From Oceanospirillum beijerinckii DSM 7166 (lineage in GTDB: Bacteria > Pseudomonadota > Gammaproteobacteria > Pseudomonadales > Halomonadaceae): 64,000 bases of DNA. The notes under the pieces are model-generated. The model saw only the letters and a list, made by a program, of their open reading frames with translations, was not told the DNA's origin and made no database searches. Positions 9,881-19,525 of the stretch are shown one piece after another. A program made the translations under genes and the position numbers. The stretch covers positions 17,607 to 81,606 of the forward strand of contig NZ_AULT01000029.1 in assembly GCF_000422425.1 (NCBI RefSeq), written 5' to 3'. Within the stretch, counting starts at the first letter, position 1. Each line of letters starts with the position of its first letter.

Positions 9881-10081
9881 TTCATATGAGAATTACAACA
9901 TAAGCTGCATATCGTGGCGACATCTTAGCCAAAAGTCTCACAAAAAGCGAGAATTCAGAGTAAAAACTCCAGCACCTCTTAAAAAGATTACTTACTCAAC
10001 GATAGCCTATTAAGTAAATCTTAAGTAAAAAAGACCTGGATCAATCAAAGCCAATAAATACCACAAATAATATGCTTCGGT

Positions 10082-10693
10082 TTATTTAGCCTGCTGAGCC
10101 AGTACTCGCTCAACGGTATCGACTATCGCCTGAGTCTGCGGATCAATTTCGATATTGACATAGCTACCTAGCATTCTGTGACTAATGACCGTGCGTTGCA
10201 GTGTTTCTGGAATCAGATTAACGCAAAAATTACTCTTATCACGCTGACCAACCGTCAGACTGATACCATCAATACCGATATAGCCTTTTTCAAAAATATA
10301 TTTTTCGTAACCTGCAGGCAGGGCAAGCCAAAGTTGATAATTATTTTCAGATTCAATGATATTGACCACATCCGTGGTACACATAATATGGCCAGACATC
10401 GCGTGACCACCAATCTCATCACCAAACTTGGCTGCACGCTCAATATTTACCTCATCACCTACTTCCAGAGCGCCCAGATTAGTTAACCGCAAAGTCTCCT
10501 GCATCAGATCAAAGCACACAGTTCTGTTATGTATATCAGTAACCGTCAAACAACAACCATTATGCGCAACGCTGGCGCCAATTTCTAAACCTTCTACCAA
10601 ATCAGACGGCATCTCAACAATGTGAGTACGAAAGCCTTCCTTAACAATAATTTCTGAGATAACGCCAGTGCCCTGAACAATACCGGTAAACAT
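10082..10693 (-). CDS. ribE: Riboflavin synthase alpha chain
   Basis: 203 residues from the start [10 protein letters not shown], which is the universal family N-terminus and has AGAAGGA 6-7 bases upstream; the open frame extends 10 codons further without family support. The protein has two tandem lumazine-binding barrels: [14 protein letters not shown] in the first and [14 protein letters not shown] in the second. It converts two 6,7-dimethyl-8-ribityllumazine molecules to riboflavin. It is a single-gene unit, as in enteric bacteria and vibrios. No FMN riboswitch consensus is visible in the leader. The 366 bases between its start and the small-RNA promoter at 11059 are AT-rich; I see no gene there. 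Confidence 0.93.
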   Translation of the reverse strand: MFTGIVQGTGVISEIIVKEGFRTHIVEMPSDLVEGLEIGASVAHNGCCLTVTDIHNRTVCFDLMQETLRLTNLGALEVGDEVNIERAAKFGDEIGGHAMSGHIMCTTDVVNIIESENNYQLWLALPAGYEKYIFEKGYIGIDGISLTVGQRDKSNFCVNLIPETLQRTVISHRMLGSYVNIEIDPQTQAIVDTVERVLAQQAK

Positions 10694-11058
10694 AATTAAT
10701 CCTTCTATCCCAGCCGACGGCAAGGAGTTACAATTTATTTCAAAAACTTACAATCCAAATATACTACGGACTTAACTACAGTATTCTTATCACTATCTCA
10801 AGCAGATTACCCAAGATTATTGTATTGACCACCTGGAGTAAGGATAAATGTCGAAAAATTTGTATGCAGGCGCTTATCTAGCGAATCGACAGCCCCCCGA
10901 CCCAAAACTCTTAGTCGCAATAACACTGACAGAATATCAATCATGCAAAAAAATCTAACATTGTGACAATATTCAATAAAATATTCTAAAATTAAATAGC
11001 GCTATAGAAGATATGCAACACGTAAATCTTTTTTTACACTATATCTATCTAAGTCAAA

Positions 11059-11087
11059 TTGACGTGTTTATTGTTAGCCTTTAGTAT
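11059..11087 (+). promoter_or_regulatory. Sigma-70 promoter of a candidate small RNA
   Basis: TTGACG (11059-11064) and TAGTAT (11082-11087) are separated by the ideal 17 bp. No protein gene follows on this strand; the transcript would run straight into the terminator at 11167-11190. Confidence 0.6.
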
Positions 11088-11094
11088 TAGCGCC

Positions 11095-11190
11095 ATAGGG
11101 TCGCGCTACATTTTCCTGTGTTTGCAGGCGCGTTACAAAAGTGCAAACGGGTTTGTCCAGCGTTTTGCCACCTCTATGGGGTGGCTTTTT
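11095..11190 (+). ncRNA. Candidate small RNA of about 96 nt
   Basis: This stretch begins 7 bases after a good sigma-70 promoter and ends in a terminator: GCCACC (11167-11172) pairs with GGTGGC (11180-11185), followed by five T. Inside it, GTTTGCA and TGCAAAC can form a 7-bp stem with a 15-base loop, followed by an unpaired T-rich linker. There is no start codon with a ribosome site. It does not match small RNAs I know by sequence (Spot 42, RyhB, 6S or SRP RNA), so its role is unknown. It sits alone between ribE and the YaaR-like gene. Confidence 0.5.
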
Positions 11191-11267
11191 CTCTGAACGC
11201 TTTCTCTGATAGGTCAAAGGAAGCCTCTCTCTGAGAGAAACCTCTGTTAGCTCTTGCATATGACTTC

Positions 11268-11297
11268 AGCCTCACACACAGTGCGAGGCTTTTTTTT
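11268..11297 (+). terminator. Second plus-strand terminator downstream of the small RNA
   Basis: AGCCTC (11268-11273) pairs with GAGGCT (11285-11290), with three further inner pairs, followed by eight T. No plus-strand gene ends here. It either backs up the small-RNA terminator or ends a second short transcript (about 11191-11297). Confidence 0.65.
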
Positions 11298-11420
11298 GCC
11301 TGAAATCCAGCACAGCCACACCTGGAGATAACCAACACAAATAACTTACACAATAAGCTCTTACGATGAAAAGAGCTTATCCTGAAAAACGACGAGCAAA
11401 AGTGTCTCACCACAGGGAGA

Positions 11421-11885
11421 CTAGGACAACAGATCGACCACCAGCCCTTTAATATGAACTAATTTGGTGGCAATCTTGATTTTATCTTTCTGCTCAGACA
11501 GCACCAGCTGCAGTAGCTCTTCCGCCTCATGGTCGATCAACTTAACCACATGGTGTTTTTCCGCAGCAGACCAGCCTGCACCAATACCCTCGACCTGATA
11601 CGCGCCCTTGGTCGCGGTTGAGATCAGATTACTTAACAGCGCTTTAAATACTTCAAGATTGCCTAATGAAGGATTACGCTCCAGATTAGCCCCCGCATCA
11701 TCAAGCGCCAGACGCAGATGATCCAACTGTTGATTCAGCGAAGGCTTAGCCACCTCATCGACCTGTTGAACCAGATGATCGGTAAAACTGCGCCCTAATG
11801 CTGCCGTTCCTGCTGCGCGCGTTTTCCCCTTGCGCCCATTAACACCTGTGCGAAAAGACTTAAGTTTGTCATTTACGTTAATCAT
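11421..11885 (-). CDS. YaaR-like (DUF327) protein
   Basis: 154 residues, predicted all-helical after a basic, Gly/Thr-rich N-terminal segment of about 30 residues. The pattern DHLRLALDDAGANLERNPSL, then LEVFKALLSNLISTATKGAY and the C-terminal KLVHIKGLVVDLLS resembles the DUF327/YaaR family. That family is found widely and has no settled function. It lies 4 bases after the DUF2489 gene on the same strand, so the two are probably co-transcribed. Confidence 0.65.
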   Translation of the reverse strand: MINVNDKLKSFRTGVNGRKGKTRAAGTAALGRSFTDHLVQQVDEVAKPSLNQQLDHLRLALDDAGANLERNPSLGNLEVFKALLSNLISTATKGAYQVEGIGAGWSAAEKHHVVKLIDHEAEELLQLVLSEQKDKIKIATKLVHIKGLVVDLLS

Positions 11886-11889
11886 GCCA

Positions 11890-12336
11890 TTAAGCCTTTT
11901 GTGTTAATAACCAGCGCGCGCCATCCAAAGCGGCATCCTGATACTCAGCTTCCAGCGCCATACGCTCAACATCCTGCCTCATACGCTCCTGCTTAGGCAG
12001 ATCTTTACGCGCCTGATGAGCGGCCAGATGATCACCGCGACGGGAAATTTCACTAAACACCTTAGCTTCTGGCAGTTCAAACCACTCGGGCTCAATAATA
12101 TCGATCAGGACCCGGATTCTCAGACAGGCTTCCATCACATCAACCTGCTCTTCCAGTAATGCCCGTGCAATAAAATGGATATTTTCCAATGTTTTCACTC
12201 GGGCCTGATCAACAACCGCTTGCTGCTCTTGCTCACGGGCTTTCACCTTAAGCCTTAGGGTGTGGGCATAGTAGGCCAAACCGGCAACAATCAATAGACC
12301 AACCACCAGTAAAGCCAATGCAGCTTGTGTAGACAC
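11890..12336 (-). CDS. DUF2489 membrane-anchored protein
   Basis: 148 residues. One N-terminal transmembrane helix (about residues 6-27, ALLVVGLLIVAGLAYYAH) precedes a basic and helical cytoplasmic part. The segment FIARALLEEQVDVMEACLRIRVLIDIIEPEW is the typical DUF2489 core. Function is unknown; homologues occur in pseudomonads and related marine bacteria. It lies between the LonB-type protease gene upstream (107 bases) and the YaaR-like gene downstream. Confidence 0.7.
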   Translation of the reverse strand: MSTQAALALLVVGLLIVAGLAYYAHTLRLKVKAREQEQQAVVDQARVKTLENIHFIARALLEEQVDVMEACLRIRVLIDIIEPEWFELPEAKVFSEISRRGDHLAAHQARKDLPKQERMRQDVERMALEAEYQDAALDGARWLLTQKA

Positions 12337-12443
12337 TAAAATCTCCTCAACTTTTTAAATCGCATGCCAATAGGTTTCGCAGCAGGATCTGCGCCAACTG
12401 CCTTAAGAGTTGGTACAATCATTTCTATCCCGATAAACGCGAC

Positions 12444-14846
12444 TTATCGCGTTTTCTTTTTCTTACCACCATGGGCCTTTTTTCTCAGCTTGTTTAAGCG
12501 CTGCTGAATTTTACCGTAAAGTGTATTTTTGGCATAACATCCTTTGTCATTAGCCTGCCCGGCTGGAATATTGGTCATTAGTTTTATTGCCTGACTCACA
12601 TGTTCAACCGCATAAATAGCAAATTGCCCCTCTTTACACGCCTGCACCACCTCATCTTTAAGCATCAGGTTATCAACGTTCTGCACAGGAATCACCACCC
12701 CTTGATCTCCAGTGAGACCTCGGCTGGCACAGGTATCAAAGAACCCTTCGATCTTTTCATTCACACCACCGATGGGCTGTACATCACCAAACTGATTAAT
12801 CGAACCTGTCACCGCAATGCCTTGATTCACTGGAATTTCCGCCATAGCAGACAGCAAGCAAACCAGCTCTCCCAGAGAAGCACTGTCGCCATCCACACCA
12901 TGATAGGATTGCTCAAATACCAGGCTGGCAGCCATCGGAAGTGTATCGCTATGACCAAATAATGCATTCAGGAAAGAGGTCAGAATCATAATGCCTTTGG
13001 AATGCAACGCACCGCCTAATTGGACACTGCGCTCAATATCCAGCACCTCACCGTTACCATAATGCACAGTGGCTGTAATACGGCTGGGCTGACCAAAATC
13101 ACTTTCTCCGATGCGTAATACGGTAAGACCATTGACCTGACCGATCTTCTCACCATCACAGTCGATCAGAATCACACCATCCTTAATGGAGTCGAACATC
13201 CGCTCTTTGACGTGACCGGAACGATATTGCCGACTGGCGATGGCCTGCCTGACCGCCTCATCATCAATAATGTCTTTATTTTCACTTCTGGCCCAGTAAT
13301 CGGACTCTCGCAGCAGGTGATTAAGATCAGCGGCATTAAGTGATAAACGCGCCTGATGATCTGCTTCGCGGGCTCCCTGCTCAATCACCGTCATAATAGC
13401 ATCCTGATTCAGGTGCAGCAGACCATCCTGATGCACCATAGAACTGATCAGACGCGCATACAGCCATTGATTCTCTTTTGAACGCGGCATATCACCTTCA
13501 AACTCCGCCAGCACCTTAAATAGCTCAGCAAAGTCAGGGTCATACTGCTGTAACAGATAGTACTGCTCAGCATCACCCAGCACAGCGACGGTCACGTTCA
13601 GCTCAATCGGCTCAGGCTCCAGACTGACACTACCGGACAATGTCAGCTGTTTTTCCAAAGTATCAATACGCAGACAACCGGTTCTTAATGCCAGTTTCAG
13701 GCCATCCCAAGCATAAGGCTGTTGCAGCAACTTGCCCGCATCCAGAATCAGAAACCCCCCGTTAGCCTTATGTAACGCCCCCGGACGGATCAGAGAAAAG
13801 TCGGTAGCTACTGTGCCCATATAGGTAATGTTTTCCACATTACCCACCAGATTATTATGGGTCGGCAGATCCTCAATAATCAGTGGCGCTCCGGTATCCG
13901 GGTTGCAGGAACTCATCACATTGACCTGATAACGCGCTGGAATTTTATGATCCGGCGATGCACGGGTCACCGCATCGGCATTTTCATCTTCTTCCAGGAA
14001 AATTTCGACATTCTCAACCAGGTCTTTCTGTACCGCTTCCAGATAAGCATGCACTCGCTCCTGAGCCTGATACTTATCTTTTAACTCCACCAACCAATGC
14101 TGGATCGCTGTCAGAGTAATTTGCTCATTTAATGCCTGCTGTTTTTCACGACTGTCTTTTTCCAGATGGGCCAGCTCTCTTAAAGCCGCACGCAACTCCT
14201 TCTCCATCTGTTCAATGCCGTTTTTAAACGTCTCCCGTTCCTCATCAGGTAAGCAATTAAACTCCTTGACAGCATAGGGCTCACCCTCAGCATCTACAGG
14301 CATAAAGGAGTAGCCACCAGGATTCTGCAGTACCAGTTTCAGCTGATATTCTTCCGCCTTCGCAGCCACCTCTTTCAGCATATGCTCCTGAACGTCGGAG
14401 AAATCCTCCCGAATCAGCTCCGCCTTTTCAACAAAGGCCTCTTGCTCAAACGCAGAGGGAATGGCATGGCGCAGCTCTTTGATCAGCGCCTCCATATCCT
14501 TTTTCAACTCAGCAGCCATTCCCGATGGGAGTTTCAGCGCCCAGGGCTTACGAGGGGAGTCAAAGTTGTTGACATAGCACCAATCGGCTGGGGCAGGCAT
14601 CTGCGCTGCATGAGCGGATAGAAAACGTTTAAGCATGGTACGTTTGCCCAGGCCATTTTCACCCACAGCAAACAGGTTGTAGCCTTTTTTAGGTACTGCA
14701 ATCGCAAAACGCACCGCTTGCTCTGCCCGTTGCTGGCCGATAAAGCGATCCAGAGGTTTGATCTGCCCTGTATGATCGCAGGGAAAGTTCTTTTTGATGC
14801 ACCGTTTCTTCAGTCGAGAAACAGCTAAAGGCTTGGGTGCCTGCAT
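12444..14846 (-). CDS. LonB-type ATP-dependent protease (YcbZ/LonH-like)
   Basis: 800 residues. An N-terminal AAA+ region has a Walker A FAVGENGLGKRT (about residue 62), a long coiled-coil insertion (about 120-290) and a Walker B-like NGGFLILDAG. The C-terminal Lon protease domain has the Ser-Lys dyad: Ser in GVDGDSAS (about 654) and Lys in GGVNEKIEGFF (about 697). It is the soluble class without the classical Lon N-terminal substrate domain. Such proteins are distinct from housekeeping Lon and their substrates are poorly known. It is preceded by GGAGAAT and probably leads the transcript with the DUF2489 and YaaR-like genes. Confidence 0.9.
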   Translation of the reverse strand: MQAPKPLAVSRLKKRCIKKNFPCDHTGQIKPLDRFIGQQRAEQAVRFAIAVPKKGYNLFAVGENGLGKRTMLKRFLSAHAAQMPAPADWCYVNNFDSPRKPWALKLPSGMAAELKKDMEALIKELRHAIPSAFEQEAFVEKAELIREDFSDVQEHMLKEVAAKAEEYQLKLVLQNPGGYSFMPVDAEGEPYAVKEFNCLPDEERETFKNGIEQMEKELRAALRELAHLEKDSREKQQALNEQITLTAIQHWLVELKDKYQAQERVHAYLEAVQKDLVENVEIFLEEDENADAVTRASPDHKIPARYQVNVMSSCNPDTGAPLIIEDLPTHNNLVGNVENITYMGTVATDFSLIRPGALHKANGGFLILDAGKLLQQPYAWDGLKLALRTGCLRIDTLEKQLTLSGSVSLEPEPIELNVTVAVLGDAEQYYLLQQYDPDFAELFKVLAEFEGDMPRSKENQWLYARLISSMVHQDGLLHLNQDAIMTVIEQGAREADHQARLSLNAADLNHLLRESDYWARSENKDIIDDEAVRQAIASRQYRSGHVKERMFDSIKDGVILIDCDGEKIGQVNGLTVLRIGESDFGQPSRITATVHYGNGEVLDIERSVQLGGALHSKGIMILTSFLNALFGHSDTLPMAASLVFEQSYHGVDGDSASLGELVCLLSAMAEIPVNQGIAVTGSINQFGDVQPIGGVNEKIEGFFDTCASRGLTGDQGVVIPVQNVDNLMLKDEVVQACKEGQFAIYAVEHVSQAIKLMTNIPAGQANDKGCYAKNTLYGKIQQRLNKLRKKAHGGKKKKTR

Positions 14847-15209
14847 TGAATTCTCCTAAAAAGCAAGCTGTATCAATGTATTATGCACCAAGCCAGTGAA
14901 TTCAGCATCCATTTGTCGACACCATTTCCTCTCCTTTCGCTCAGACATCACCTTAATCCTTAAGCACACACTTACATAGCACTTACGAAGTATTTACTTA
15001 ACATTACAAAACCCTTCGCCTTTTGGCGGATATAGACTAATACGACTTTTTGGTAGATTAAGACTATAAATATTAAAAAAGTCACCTTCTGAGTTAAGCC
15101 CCTTTTGAATACTACTCTCCCATCCAAACAGAAGCGGAGCGCCTTATTCAAAAGCACTCAAACGAAGCGTATGACAGCAAATCTCCCTTGAGCCTGATGT
15201 GGTACTCCA
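14847..15209. other. Gene-free region between divergent lon-like and chemoreceptor genes
   Basis: 363 bases separating two divergent genes. It should hold both promoters. It is AT-rich with no strong dyad or repeat, and short frames in it lack ribosome sites. I see no clear sigma-28 flagellar promoter for the chemoreceptor. Confidence 0.6.
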
Positions 15210-16847
15210 ATGACTCAAACACTCCGTTCTATCGGTATTAAATCCCGCATGGTACTTGTCCTGCTGGTTACCGTGCTTAGCATTGTCGCCTTGATGAGCT
15301 TTTCCCTGAAAACCAGCTATGAGATGCAGATCCGCGAGAAACAGCAAAAAACCCAGCATATGGTGGAATCCGTGATATCCATGGTTCAACACCAACATCA
15401 ACTGTTTAAAGATGGTAAAAAAACGGAACAGGAAGCCAAGGACTCCGCTCTCAAAGCCATTGAAAAGCTACGCTATAACAAAACAGATTACTTCTGGGTG
15501 AACGACCTGGATGCCATCATGGTGATGCACCCGATCAAGCCTGCTCTGAATGGTAAAAACCTGTACGGTTTGAAAGACAAGCAAGGCAAACAGTTCTTCA
15601 AAAATTTTGTTGATATTGTAAAAGCCAAGGGCGCAGGCAACGAAAGCTACCTATGGCCTAAACCAGGCTTTGAAGAGCCGGTTGAGAAAGTATCCTACGT
15701 GGAAGGCTTTAAACCCTGGGGCTGGGTAATAGGAACCGGCATCTATGTAGATGATGTTAAAGCGGAGTTCTGGAGTAACGCATCTTCTCAAATCATTATC
15801 GCCGCCATCGGGTTAGGCCTCACTATTCTGGTGCTGTTCCTCATTGCCAGCAGTATTATCAACCCAATGGAGGCAGCCAACCGTGCCATGCACAACATCA
15901 GCCAAGGCGACGGCGATCTGACCCAGCGCCTGGATACCTCTGGTAATGATGAGATGAGCCAACTGGCCCGGGCCTTTAATCTGTTTGTCGACCAGATCCA
16001 GAGTGTCATCAAAGAAGTGGACAACTCAACCCAAAGAGTTGCAGCAGCAGCATCACAGCTCTCTTCAACCACGGAACAAACCACTCAGGTGATTACACGC
16101 CAAACCTCTGAAACCGACCACGTAGCCACAGCCATTAATGAGATGGCAGCCACTATTCATCAGGTAGCCCAAAGTGCACTCCAGGCAGCCAGCACGACCC
16201 GCGAAGCAGATGCACAGGCTCAAGATGGTAAACAGAACATCCATGAGACCGCTCATACTGTAAGCTCACTGTCTGACGAGGTTGGTCGAGCCACTGAAGT
16301 AATTCAACAACTGGAAGCACAGGCGGAAAATATCTCCTCTGTTCTGGATGTCATCGGTGGTATTGCCGAACAAACCAACTTGCTGGCATTGAACGCTGCA
16401 ATTGAAGCGGCCCGCGCCGGTGAACAGGGCCGGGGCTTTGCTGTGGTCGCTGACGAAGTACGCACCCTAGCAAGCCGGACGCAGGAAAGCACCCATGAAA
16501 TCGAGCAGATGATTGAGCAACTGCAGGCCGGTGCCAAACAAGCCGTAACCGTAATGGAAAACAGCCGCACCAGCACTCAGCTGACGGCTGAAAAAGCGAT
16601 GGCAACTCAGGGAGCACTGGATACCATTTCGGCATCCATTCAGGGTGTCAATGATATGATTAACCAGATTGCCAGCGCAGCAGAACAACAATCTTCAGTG
16701 GCAGAAGAGATCAACCGCAACGTGGTTAATATCGTTGATCTATCTAATGATACCGCTCAGGCGTCTGAACAGACCAGCCAGGCCAGCGCTGAACTACACA
16801 CACTGGCAGAACAACTCAAACAACTGGTACATCGATTCAAAATCTAA
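15210..16847 (+). CDS. Methyl-accepting chemotaxis protein with Cache sensor domain
   Basis: 545 residues. TM1 (about 12-31) and TM2 (about 191-213) frame a periplasmic single-Cache domain with [16 protein letters not shown] and [15 protein letters not shown], typical of sCache_2 domains that bind small carboxylates. A HAMP domain follows (about 214-268), then the cytoplasmic signalling domain. Its hairpin tip is [34 protein letters not shown] (position about 383-416; shown here only to mark the family core). The protein feeds the CheA/CheW chemotaxis pathway. It has no C-terminal CheR-tethering pentapeptide. A second receptor follows on the same strand after 400 bases but is probably transcribed separately. 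Confidence 0.92.
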   Translation: MTQTLRSIGIKSRMVLVLLVTVLSIVALMSFSLKTSYEMQIREKQQKTQHMVESVISMVQHQHQLFKDGKKTEQEAKDSALKAIEKLRYNKTDYFWVNDLDAIMVMHPIKPALNGKNLYGLKDKQGKQFFKNFVDIVKAKGAGNESYLWPKPGFEEPVEKVSYVEGFKPWGWVIGTGIYVDDVKAEFWSNASSQIIIAAIGLGLTILVLFLIASSIINPMEAANRAMHNISQGDGDLTQRLDTSGNDEMSQLARAFNLFVDQIQSVIKEVDNSTQRVAAAASQLSSTTEQTTQVITRQTSETDHVATAINEMAATIHQVAQSALQAASTTREADAQAQDGKQNIHETAHTVSSLSDEVGRATEVIQQLEAQAENISSVLDVIGGIAEQTNLLALNAAIEAARAGEQGRGFAVVADEVRTLASRTQESTHEIEQMIEQLQAGAKQAVTVMENSRTSTQLTAEKAMATQGALDTISASIQGVNDMINQIASAAEQQSSVAEEINRNVVNIVDLSNDTAQASEQTSQASAELHTLAEQLKQLVHRFKI

Positions 16848-16890
16848 AACATCAGCACGAGCAATAACCATCTAATACATACATTATCTG

Positions 16891-16915
16891 CCGGCCTCAA
16901 CCCTTTTGAGGCCGG
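16891..16915 (+). terminator. Strong hairpin after the Cache chemoreceptor
   Basis: A perfect 10-bp stem, CCGGCCTCAA (16891-16900) with TTGAGGCCGG (16906-16915) and a 5-base loop. No T run follows, so it may stabilise the mRNA end or act with Rho. The remaining bases to 17250 are AT-rich leader of the next receptor with no gene. Confidence 0.5.
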
Positions 16916-17250
16916 TAACCATACTGAACAAATACGACTAATCTGATTCCAAACCAATAAACCATGGCCGTAAACCTAGACTCGACTGTTGAATAACAAA
17001 AAGCCACACAAAGATTCAGTCAAATCAATCATCTGCGTGATAGAATTTTAATTAATCAATTTATATTAACGTCAAAATATAGCTGTACGGAACAAAATGC
17101 CAATACTAAGCACTGTTTTCCCATCTTTCAGGTGAAAAATAGAAATAGTTCTGTTTCGTCAGACACTATCTATACTTAGGCAAAGAACACAAGCCCCCAT
17201 AAACTGTTTGCTTAAGTGTATGACCGTTTTTTTATCAAGCAGGGCCAAGT

Positions 17251-18849
17251 ATGCTGAACTCTATTGCCAATTTTATTGATTTTCTTCTACGCTTATGTGG
17301 CGCAAGAAGCCTCAACTCCCAATTTCTACTTTCTTACGCACTTATATTCATTCTGGCAATAGCCTCAGGTGTTTCCCTCTATCTTAGTATGGCCATCAAC
17401 CCTCAAACGATTAACATTGCTGGCCGTCAACGCATGCTCAGCCAGAAGATTGCCAAAGAGGCATTGCTGGTCGCAGCACAGGTAGAAAACCAAAATACCT
17501 TACAGAAAACCATGCAGCTGTTTGAGCGCTCTCACAAAGATATCATTCATGGAAATACAGAATTGGGCATGAACCCAATTAATGACAAAGCGATTCTGGC
17601 TCAAATGCAGAAAGTAGAAGGATTATGGCAAAGCTACAAAGGGATGATTAATCGCTATGCCAGCACCCCGACCCCTGAGCTGACACAAGAGATCCAAAAG
17701 CAATCACCTATCGTGTTAAAAGAGATGAACCAAGCGGTCGTAATGATGACTCAGGCCGCAAACAGCACGATGAAAAGCATGCTAATGACAGCTTTTATCT
17801 GCGTTATCGTTATTGTATTTATGGTGATTATGGGACGTATCTTTGGCTTAAGACAGCTGATGGATAATATCTCACGATTGCAAAGGCGCCTCTCTCATGT
17901 GGGACAGGGTGATTTCACCCATCGCTTTAACGTTACTCATACTGATAATGAAGTAGGCAAAATGTTTTCGGCCTATAACGATATGGCTGATCAGGTCAGC
18001 TCTCTGGTTAACAACGCTCGCCAGGCGGCGGAAAGAACCAGTCGTCATAGCAAAAATGTAGTAAAAGCAACCAATGACGCTGAAGCGGGTGTTGCTCAGC
18101 AATATAACGACATCGATCAGGTCGCTACCGCCATGAATGAGATGAGCGCCACCGTTAGCGAAGTGGCTCAAAACGCAATTCAGGCCGCAGAGGCTGCTCG
18201 CAGCGCTGACGACCAAGCCCGCAACGGTATGCAGGTGGTTCGGTCAGCGGTGAACCAAATCCAGAAAATGGTCAGTCAATTAAACGACACTTCCAATGTA
18301 TTGGATAAACTGGAGGCCGAATCAGAAGAGATTGGTAAGGTATTAGAAGTGATTACCGGAATTGCCGAACAAACAAACCTTCTGGCCTTAAATGCCGCCA
18401 TTGAGGCAGCCCGCGCGGGTGAACAGGGCCGCGGCTTTGCAGTAGTCGCGGATGAGGTGCGCACCCTGGCCCAACGTACCCAGGAATCGACAGAAGAGAT
18501 CAAGCAGATTATCGAACGCCTGCAGAGCCAGGCACGCAATGCCGTTAGCTCTATGGAGCAAAGCTCACAGCTGGCCAGTACCAGTGTCTCACAAGCAGAA
18601 GAAGCTGCCGGGGCGTTGGAGCATATTGCCATGGCAGTAGACAGCATCAACTCAATGAACACCATGATTGCAACCGCTGCCGAGGAACAGAGCCAGGTCG
18701 CCGAAGATATTGATCAGCGGATTGTCAGTATTGCGGATGTAGCAGAGAAAACACGTAACGACACCACTGAAGTAGTACAAGCTACGGAACAAATTGAGGG
18801 TGAAGTTAAAGAACTGGAAAAACTGATCAAGCAGTTCAAAACCCATTAA
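17251..18849 (+). CDS. Methyl-accepting chemotaxis protein with PilJ/NIT-type sensor
   Basis: 532 residues. TM1 (about 26-46) is followed by a periplasmic helical domain with [17 protein letters not shown]. This is the P-box-like signature shared by PilJ, NarX/NarQ and McpN sensor domains. TM2 (about 177-197), a HAMP domain and a full signalling domain with the [20 protein letters not shown] tip follow. In Pseudomonas aeruginosa a PilJ-domain receptor (McpN) mediates nitrate taxis; a nitrate or nitrite ligand is a reasonable inference here. The adjacent short proteins of the cluster give no further clue. A clean terminator follows. Confidence 0.9.
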   Translation: MLNSIANFIDFLLRLCGARSLNSQFLLSYALIFILAIASGVSLYLSMAINPQTINIAGRQRMLSQKIAKEALLVAAQVENQNTLQKTMQLFERSHKDIIHGNTELGMNPINDKAILAQMQKVEGLWQSYKGMINRYASTPTPELTQEIQKQSPIVLKEMNQAVVMMTQAANSTMKSMLMTAFICVIVIVFMVIMGRIFGLRQLMDNISRLQRRLSHVGQGDFTHRFNVTHTDNEVGKMFSAYNDMADQVSSLVNNARQAAERTSRHSKNVVKATNDAEAGVAQQYNDIDQVATAMNEMSATVSEVAQNAIQAAEAARSADDQARNGMQVVRSAVNQIQKMVSQLNDTSNVLDKLEAESEEIGKVLEVITGIAEQTNLLALNAAIEAARAGEQGRGFAVVADEVRTLAQRTQESTEEIKQIIERLQSQARNAVSSMEQSSQLASTSVSQAEEAAGALEHIAMAVDSINSMNTMIATAAEEQSQVAEDIDQRIVSIADVAEKTRNDTTEVVQATEQIEGEVKELEKLIKQFKTH

Positions 18850-18882
18850 AAATAGCACCTGACTTCAGACAGATATTTTCAC

Positions 18883-18918
18883 AGCCCGCTTTCAACTTAT
18901 TGTTATAGCGGGCTTTTT
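18883..18918 (+). terminator. Rho-independent terminator after the PilJ-type receptor
   Basis: A perfect 8-bp stem, AGCCCGCT (18883-18890) with AGCGGGCT (18907-18914), is followed by a T-rich tail. Confidence 0.75.
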
Positions 18919-19118
18919 ATTTTGATTTATGCACATGCGAACCGCACTTTGCGTCTCGCCTGTGCAACACGAAAGACTTTAAATCAGACCTTAGCTATGC
19001 TTGAAAATTTCTCTTAAAAAACCTCCTGCAGCTCCAAACACAACGACTACACTCAAGTGTGTACACCCGGACGCTATAACAAAAAACATACTGTACATTA
19101 AGCAGGAGAGACACCCTA

Positions 19119-19387
19119 TGCTGACTTTTGAAGATACCGTAGGCCTGAGTGATTTATCGGAAGGCGAAGTACTTGCGATTGCCGAGCATGAACACACCGC
19201 CCCTATCATCGCCTCTGGTATTGGCTCATTTTTGATGCAACACCACGGCGAACAGGTTATAGGCCAATATATACTGGAAGACCTGACCCGCGCCCAGCGT
19301 CATGGTGACTACCAGCATCAAGCTGATCTAGTGAAAGTGCTGACCCACTTTCTGGAAGAACACCCAATTCAAGGTCACGCCCATTAA
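19119..19387 (+). CDS. Small conserved hypothetical protein
   Basis: 89 residues starting MLTFEDTVGLSDLSEGEV. I chose this ATG because AGGAGAG sits 7-8 bases upstream; the open frame extends 39 codons further without a ribosome site. The protein is helical, acidic in its first half and His-rich (EHEHTAP, QHHGEQ, HGDYQHQ, HPIQGHAH). Similar short proteins occur in pseudomonads and relatives without an assigned function. The histidines suggest possible metal binding, which is inference only. A terminator follows at 19466. Confidence 0.7.
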
Positions 19388-19465
19388 TAAAATGGCATAA
19401 GCAACCAATAAAAAAGATCAAAACTAGAACTCAGCTACTATATCCTCCAATTCGTTGCGTTGTTT

Positions 19466-19491
19466 AAGCCGACCATACTGTCGGCTTTTTT
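19466..19491 (+). terminator. Rho-independent terminator
   Basis: A perfect 8-bp stem, AAGCCGAC (19466-19473) with GTCGGCTT (19480-19487), followed by a T run. Confidence 0.75.
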
Positions 19492-19525
19492 TATCCATTT
19501 ATTTTGCTTATAAGAGACTCTCCGA

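Noticed and set aside
9825..10081. Purine riboswitch before the permease operon
   Set aside because: The conserved core and loop-loop pairing of the purine aptamer could not be found; only a terminator-like hairpin is supported.
10694..11058. FMN riboswitch before riboflavin synthase
   Set aside because: No segment resembling the conserved FMN-element core appears; stand-alone ribE genes in enteric-like bacteria usually lack it.
11074..11413. Two minus-strand frames of 61 and 79 codons
   Set aside because: They lie across terminators and a small-RNA promoter of the opposite strand and have no ribosome site or family.
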